From: Brachynemurus nebulosus
Lineage: Eukaryota; Arthropoda; Insecta; Neuroptera; Myrmeleontidae
Direction: 5' to 3'
Assembly (NCBI GenBank): GCA_035578155.1
Contig: JAPWDM010000059.1
Coordinates: 1-64,000 of the forward strand
DNA length: 64,000 bases
Part shown: piece after piece, positions 59,887 through 64,000 of the stretch
Layout of the letters: each line of letters starts with the position of its first letter
How positions within the stretch are numbered: the stretch's first letter is position 1
Notes under the pieces: model-generated
What the model saw: the letters and a program-made list of their open reading frames with translations, nothing else
Told to the model about the DNA's origin: nothing
Databases searched by the model: none
Made by a program: the position numbers and the translations under genes

Positions 59887-62076
59887 CCCCTTTTATTTGA
59901 ACCAAATGACTATACTAATAGGTATAGGAATCTTTGAGAATTGTTTATTTTTTATAACAATTTATAATGTTTCGTTTTTGGGTGTGTGTGAATGATTGTG
60001 GATTTAAAGTAAAGCATAAAGCCATTTATCTTCCCTAACATAATCGCGCTGCTCTGTCGGCGTTAACTGCGTGTCAATGTGCGCACGGCCTTAAAGTTGT
60101 ATCGGGCACTGCAATATATGGATTTATTTAAAAAGTTAATTTTAAAACTAATTTTGGCAGTTATGTCTTACGCATACATTAAGAGACTATATTCATTAAA
60201 TCATTCTTTATCTTGTCGTCAAAAAAAAAAAAGATTTATTTTGAAACCGAATATTTAAACATTTTTAATTTCATTTAAGAGTAATGAATATATTTCGCAA
60301 GTTTAGGGTGCTGCCAGGACCGTACTTATATTTTAAAAATTTAAAATGTTAATAAATGGGTGTAAATATATTTAAAAAAAAAATTATATCGATTATTCTC
60401 TATTGACCATTAGCTGTTAATAAAAATTAGTTTAAAGCAACTAAAACGGTTTATTTAAAAAAATTACAAAACTTTTAATTTATTTTTTAATTAAAATTGT
60501 TGAAAATTTGACTGACTGACTGTAACTTAAAACGTTAATAAAAAAAAATAAGTTGTCATTTTTACGAAAACAAAACAATGTGTTGCCTCTCTCACATTTT
60601 ACCGGAAGAAAAAAGAAAATTGATACACATAAATTATTTATTTGTAACATCAAAAAATACCTTACACAATACATATGTATGTATTTGAATTAAAATTACA
60701 CAAATAAGTTTTGACAAGAAATGTATGCATACATATCTAAAATATATTAAAAATATACGGATATAGATTGGTATATTCATAATAATTAATCGGTATAGAC
60801 AATCATGTATTATTTATCTCTAAAATCGCATCAGAATGTTTGATCCAAAAAAAATTTTAATATCTTAAAAAAATAAAGACAATACTGTCAGCCCCGTGAC
60901 TTTTACGATCAATGGTAATGAACAGGTATCGGATTTCTTTCGGATCAGACAGTTTCGTCTTTAGCATATGCAGGTATACATATTGCACTCAATGTGACAA
61001 AGTTCAAAATATTTTCATAAAAACAACGTACACAAGTTATATACACACACATACATATGTGTATCAAAATATTATTTATACGTATTTTATGTAAACATCC
61101 TTTTTTTTCTTTTATTTATTACCTGCACAATTGAAAAGTGCCACTGTAATTTTAATTGACTATCAAAAGTATTTTTGTTTATATTATGTATGTGATTTTT
61201 TATGTGACATGTCATTTAAATTAAATAAATTCATCTTTTTTTATTGTTTTCAATTTTGAGAGCTAGAAGTATAATTGCTTGTAAAAATTTGTTTGTCAAT
61301 AATAAAAAATCTTAGTAAATACGTACGTTTTAGCCATTATGATGGACCGTTTAAATATTCAACAACTTTTCAATATATTTTACAAAAATTTTTTCCGATT
61401 TTTTGAATTTTCTTACTTTCGTCAAATAAAAAATGCTATTAGTATTCTAAATGGCAAAAAATGTAATTTTTGACCAATTATATTCATTCAGATGTGCATA
61501 ATTTGATGTAATTTAGTTGCAAAATTTTATTGAAATAAGTACGGTCCTGACCTGTCCGAAGAAACCCGGTATGTACCTGGTAATGAATGACCCCTGAGTG
61601 TTTTCCAGTTAATTAATAAAATACCTGCAGGTAGGTGCATTATACACACATCCATATACATAATTCTCAAATTTCTTGTTGCGGTTAATGGTAATGACCA
61701 TGGTCCATGGTGCATATTTTTACACATATTTAAACTCCGTGTAATAATTTCAACACAATGAACCTGTTCAACTCCGTTCAGGCGGACATTTGTTGTTGTT
61801 CTTCTTCAGTTTGGGTTTGTAAAGGAGGTTTGTTGCTGCGAGTTGTGCAGTTTGATTGTCCGTTGTCTAAAAAAAAAAAACAAAACAACAAAAACAAAAC
61901 ACAAAACATATCAGAAAATAAATAATGTATGATATGGCTTGTCCCCGAACCGTATCACAAGTTAGAGTGCACCAAAGTCCACAGATTATACCGGCAACGT
62001 ATCCAGATATTCAAAGGTAAAGGTACGTTTAAATGTATACTTTTGTTGACAGTATTTCAAGGGGTAATACTCGTAA
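59887..62076. other. AT-rich region with one Harbinger-like end fragment
   Basis: CAATGTGCGCACGGCC at about 60075-60090 followed by TTA matches the right end of the element at 62077-62459 and looks like a solo end. Nothing else recognised over 2 kb; ORFs are low-complexity. Confidence 0.45.
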
Positions 62077-62459
62077 GGCCGGGCGCACATTGAGACGCAG
62101 TTAACGCATGCAGGCCAGCGTAGTTTATGAAGTTCTTTGGTAGTAGAACGGGACGGTGCGAATTAAAACGTAGAGCAGAGCAGCACTGCGTCGCACGAAA
62201 CCAATGTGACACTGGTGAATATGACACAGAAACTGCGTGACATTGTAACACGTTCTCGAGTGTTAGTTGGTTTTATTTCGCTGAAATGAAAACAATTGAA
62301 GAGTCTGAAGTTCTACAACAAGAGTCATAGAAACTGCACTACCCTGCTTGCGTTAACCACGTCTCAATGGACGCCCGGCCACACAGTTTATTTCTCGTGC
62401 TTTCTTGCCCTGCCCTGCTCTGCGTTTACTGCGTAACACAGCTCAATGTGCGCTCGGCC
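62077..62459. mobile_element. PIF/Harbinger-like MITE
   Basis: TAA at 62074-62076 and 62460-62462 flanks the inverted ends GGCCGGGCGCACATTGAG and CTCAATGTGCGCTCGGCC. A 3-bp TWA duplication with GGC-type ends is the signature of PIF/Harbinger. An internal inverted copy of the terminal motif (TCTCAATGGACGCCCGGCC, about 62361-62379) and GTTAACGC/GCGTTAAC words repeat inside. GC-rich relative to its surroundings; no coding content. Confidence 0.82.
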
Positions 62460-62525
62460 TAATACTATACATGATTTACCAACGCTTCCAACATAGTATT
62501 TTTAAGAAGGCTAAAATATCATATC

Positions 62526-63445
62526 ACTCAATAAGTTCGTAGGATGACATATAGTTGGCACCACTATTGAGATTTCATAAAAATTTGACGTTAAGTTCAC
62601 AAGTTGTAGTGGTTTTTTAATGAAAAAATCTGAATTTCAAGCAAAGCCATGACTTGAAAAGTGTTATCTGGACTTAGTTCAATTGAGATAAATGGTAGAG
62701 AAGAGCAGAAAACATAAAAAAGTCCATAAAATAGTTTTGGTCCGTTGTAAACTGAAGTTTCGGGAGATAGCTGATATCTTAAAGATATCAAAAGCCAATG
62801 TATTTACCATTTTGTCTCAACAATTGTCTATAAGAAAGCTTTGTTCGAAGTGGGTATCGCATTTGTTTACAGTCGATCAAAAACAGCAGCCATGTCCGAC
62901 CAGAGGACGGGATAGTTGTGGTTACAGGCCCGGAGCTCGAATTTAAATAGTGGGCCCGTGAAAAAGAAAAAAAGAGCTTTTTTTGACTTGTCACTTTGTT
63001 GGGAGAAATTTTTTTTTAGAAATGTGTTTTTCCCCAGGGCCCGCTATTTCTCGCCACGGTCATGACAGCAACGCGTTGACTATTTGACAATGGATAAAGC
63101 ACAGATGCCATCACTACACTCCTGCAGAATCAAATCAGCAATCAGCTGAGTGCACAGCCAACCCGCGAAAGCCGCCCAAAGCGATCAAAAACGTAAATGT
63201 TAGCTCATAAGGTTTTGGCCTCTGTATTTGCGAATGTGCGCGATAATTTATTCATCGATTATCTTGCGGAAAGGGAGAATCATCGACAGCGAACACTATA
63301 CGGCACTACTGGTACATTTGAAGGAAGAAATTGCGAAAAGAAAAAAGTAGTATTTCACCAAGACAATGCACCGTATCATAAGTCGATCGTTCCAAACATC
63401 ATAAGGCATGCAATTTTCATTTATTTTATAAATGTGGTTTGGTAA
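62526..63445 (+). pseudogene. Degenerate mariner transposase in pieces
   Basis: Three collinear pieces match a mariner transposase. (1) 62692 to about 62885: helix-turn-helix region (LKFREIADILKISKANVFTI, then RKLCSKWVSHLFTVDQKQ). (2) about 63085-63200 in another frame: HHYTPAESNQQSAEC...PRKPPKAIKN. (3) 63197-63400: KVLASVFANVRDNLFIDYLA, then, after frameshifts, LKEEIAKRK and FHQDNAPYHKS, which contains the second catalytic Asp. The usual WVP is WVS, and SVFWD is SVFAN with the Trp-Asp lost. A GC-rich insertion (about 62922-63058) separates pieces 1 and 2. CTCAATAAGTTCGTAGG near 62526 may be the left terminal repeat; the right end was not found. Several frameshifts make it inactive. Confidence 0.85.
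62922..63058. mobile_element. Small inverted-repeat insertion inside the mariner relic
   Basis: AATAGTGGGCCCGTGAAAAA on the left and, in reverse, AAATAGCGGGCCCTGGGGAA on the right are inverted around an AT-rich centre, and the sequence has no place in the transposase. CAGGCCCGGAGC looks like a hAT-type start. TSD not resolved. Confidence 0.45.
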
Positions 63446-63553
63446 AGTTACCATTAATAGACAAAGTTAATGTCGTTTAATAGTACAAACACAAAATTTC
63501 CTTTTAAATTTCAAATATTGGAGAGTGGTAATACATATAGTACGATCGGCAGA

Positions 63554-63625
63554 GAATCGTGTGGTCTAGGGGGAAAGACACCCAGCTAGTTACCAGGAGA
63601 TTCTGGTTCAAGTCCCAACCGATTC
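63554..63625 (+). ncRNA. tRNA-like head of a SINE or a tRNA pseudogene
   Basis: 72 nt with an A-box-like TGGTCTAGGGGGAAAGA (from 63562) and a perfect B box GGTTCAAGTCC (63605-63615), the consensus GGTTCRANTCC. The acceptor strands GAATCGT and CCGATTC pair at six of seven positions. The D stem pairs at three of four, but the anticodon and T stems pair badly. Good promoter boxes with a broken cloverleaf are typical of tRNA-derived SINEs. The following ~200 bp could be a SINE body. A functional tRNA is unlikely. Confidence 0.62.
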
Positions 63626-64000
63626 AGTTTAATAATAATTTTTCAATCACTACAATACACTACTTACACGGGGAGGTACGCCTTAGATTTCTGATGCATT
63701 TAAACGAATCTTCATACAATCGGCTGTCGACTCTAAAGTCTATCTGTTGGCCGATCTGCTTGCTGTTGGCTCACCGGCCAATCTCGCCGATGAACGAGAC
63801 GTGTAATACGTACATAATATGATCGTTTGTGGATGGCTATTGTAGTAAAGTATGTGACGATGCACAAAACTTTTTCAGAAAAAAAAAACTTTTTTATTGG
63901 CGGGCATCAACGGCGTGGTCGCTGCGGCCAACTTAACTTAGTGGTCAGCGGTGGATAAATTTACTTAACATGACGATGATTATATTATTATGCTATCTCC
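63626..64000. other. Window end, possible SINE body then spacer
   Basis: GC-richer than average, including GTTGGCTCACCGGCCAATCT at about 63764. May be the body of the SINE begun at 63554. No coding function recognised. Confidence 0.35.

Noticed and set aside
63554..63625. Functional tRNA gene
   Set aside because: Anticodon and T stems pair poorly despite good A/B boxes; a SINE head or pseudogene fits better.

Overview
The window reads as AT-rich intergenic DNA from an arthropod nuclear genome, most likely an insect. The basis is long TA microsatellites, several DNA-transposon superfamilies with clear target-site duplications (TSDs), RTE-like and RNase H-bearing LINE debris, and no operon or prokaryotic gene structure. 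The species cannot be told from sequence alone. I find no intact host protein-coding gene. The longest open frames are read through TA arrays or dispersed repeats. All recognisable coding signal is decayed transposon protein: a hAT/ZBED N-terminus, a LINE RNase H domain, a mariner transposase in pieces, and a short possible piggyBac remnant present twice.

Layout. 1-5.9 kb: a hAT MITE, a hAT-like element carrying a nested TA-flanked palindrome, a TA-cored dispersed repeat, and an inverted-end element with a GC-rich patch. 8.6-16.1 kb: TA-flanked MITEs, a composite inverted-repeat element and a hAT MITE filled with a CCAAGA-type hexamer. 16.2-18.7 kb: a deletion derivative of a ZBED-type hAT element and a TTAA-flanked element. 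20.2-21.3 kb: a perfect 513-bp-arm palindrome with a 12-bp TSD and two hammerhead-ribozyme-like motifs. 21.5-27.5 kb: a pogo-like MITE, a piggyBac MITE, a solo hammerhead-like motif and a 1.2 kb hAT element with a perfect TSD. 28.5-35.7 kb: an RNase H relic, two copies of a CACGGAGAG-ended element, a second hammerhead palindrome, an RTE-like tail and two TTAA elements, one with a nested hAT MITE. 37-41.5 kb: a 3.5 kb inverted-end element inserted in the TA tract of a dispersed repeat. 42-53.6 kb: further copies of these families, a 40-bp tandem array, a second piggyBac MITE, a ~120-bp satellite-like array and several TA-cored palindromes. 55.9-64 kb: pogo-like ends, an element with long terminal inverted repeats (TIRs) and an acidic ORF, a Harbinger-like MITE, a mariner relic and a tRNA-like SINE head.

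The most interesting signal is a set of three places with the core CTGATGA - T - stem II - GAAA - short self-complementary loop - TH. This matches the minimal-stem-III hammerhead variants known from Penelope-like retroelements. Two of the three form inverted pairs inside palindromic insertions. All assignments were made by eye; no alignment, folding or database search was run.
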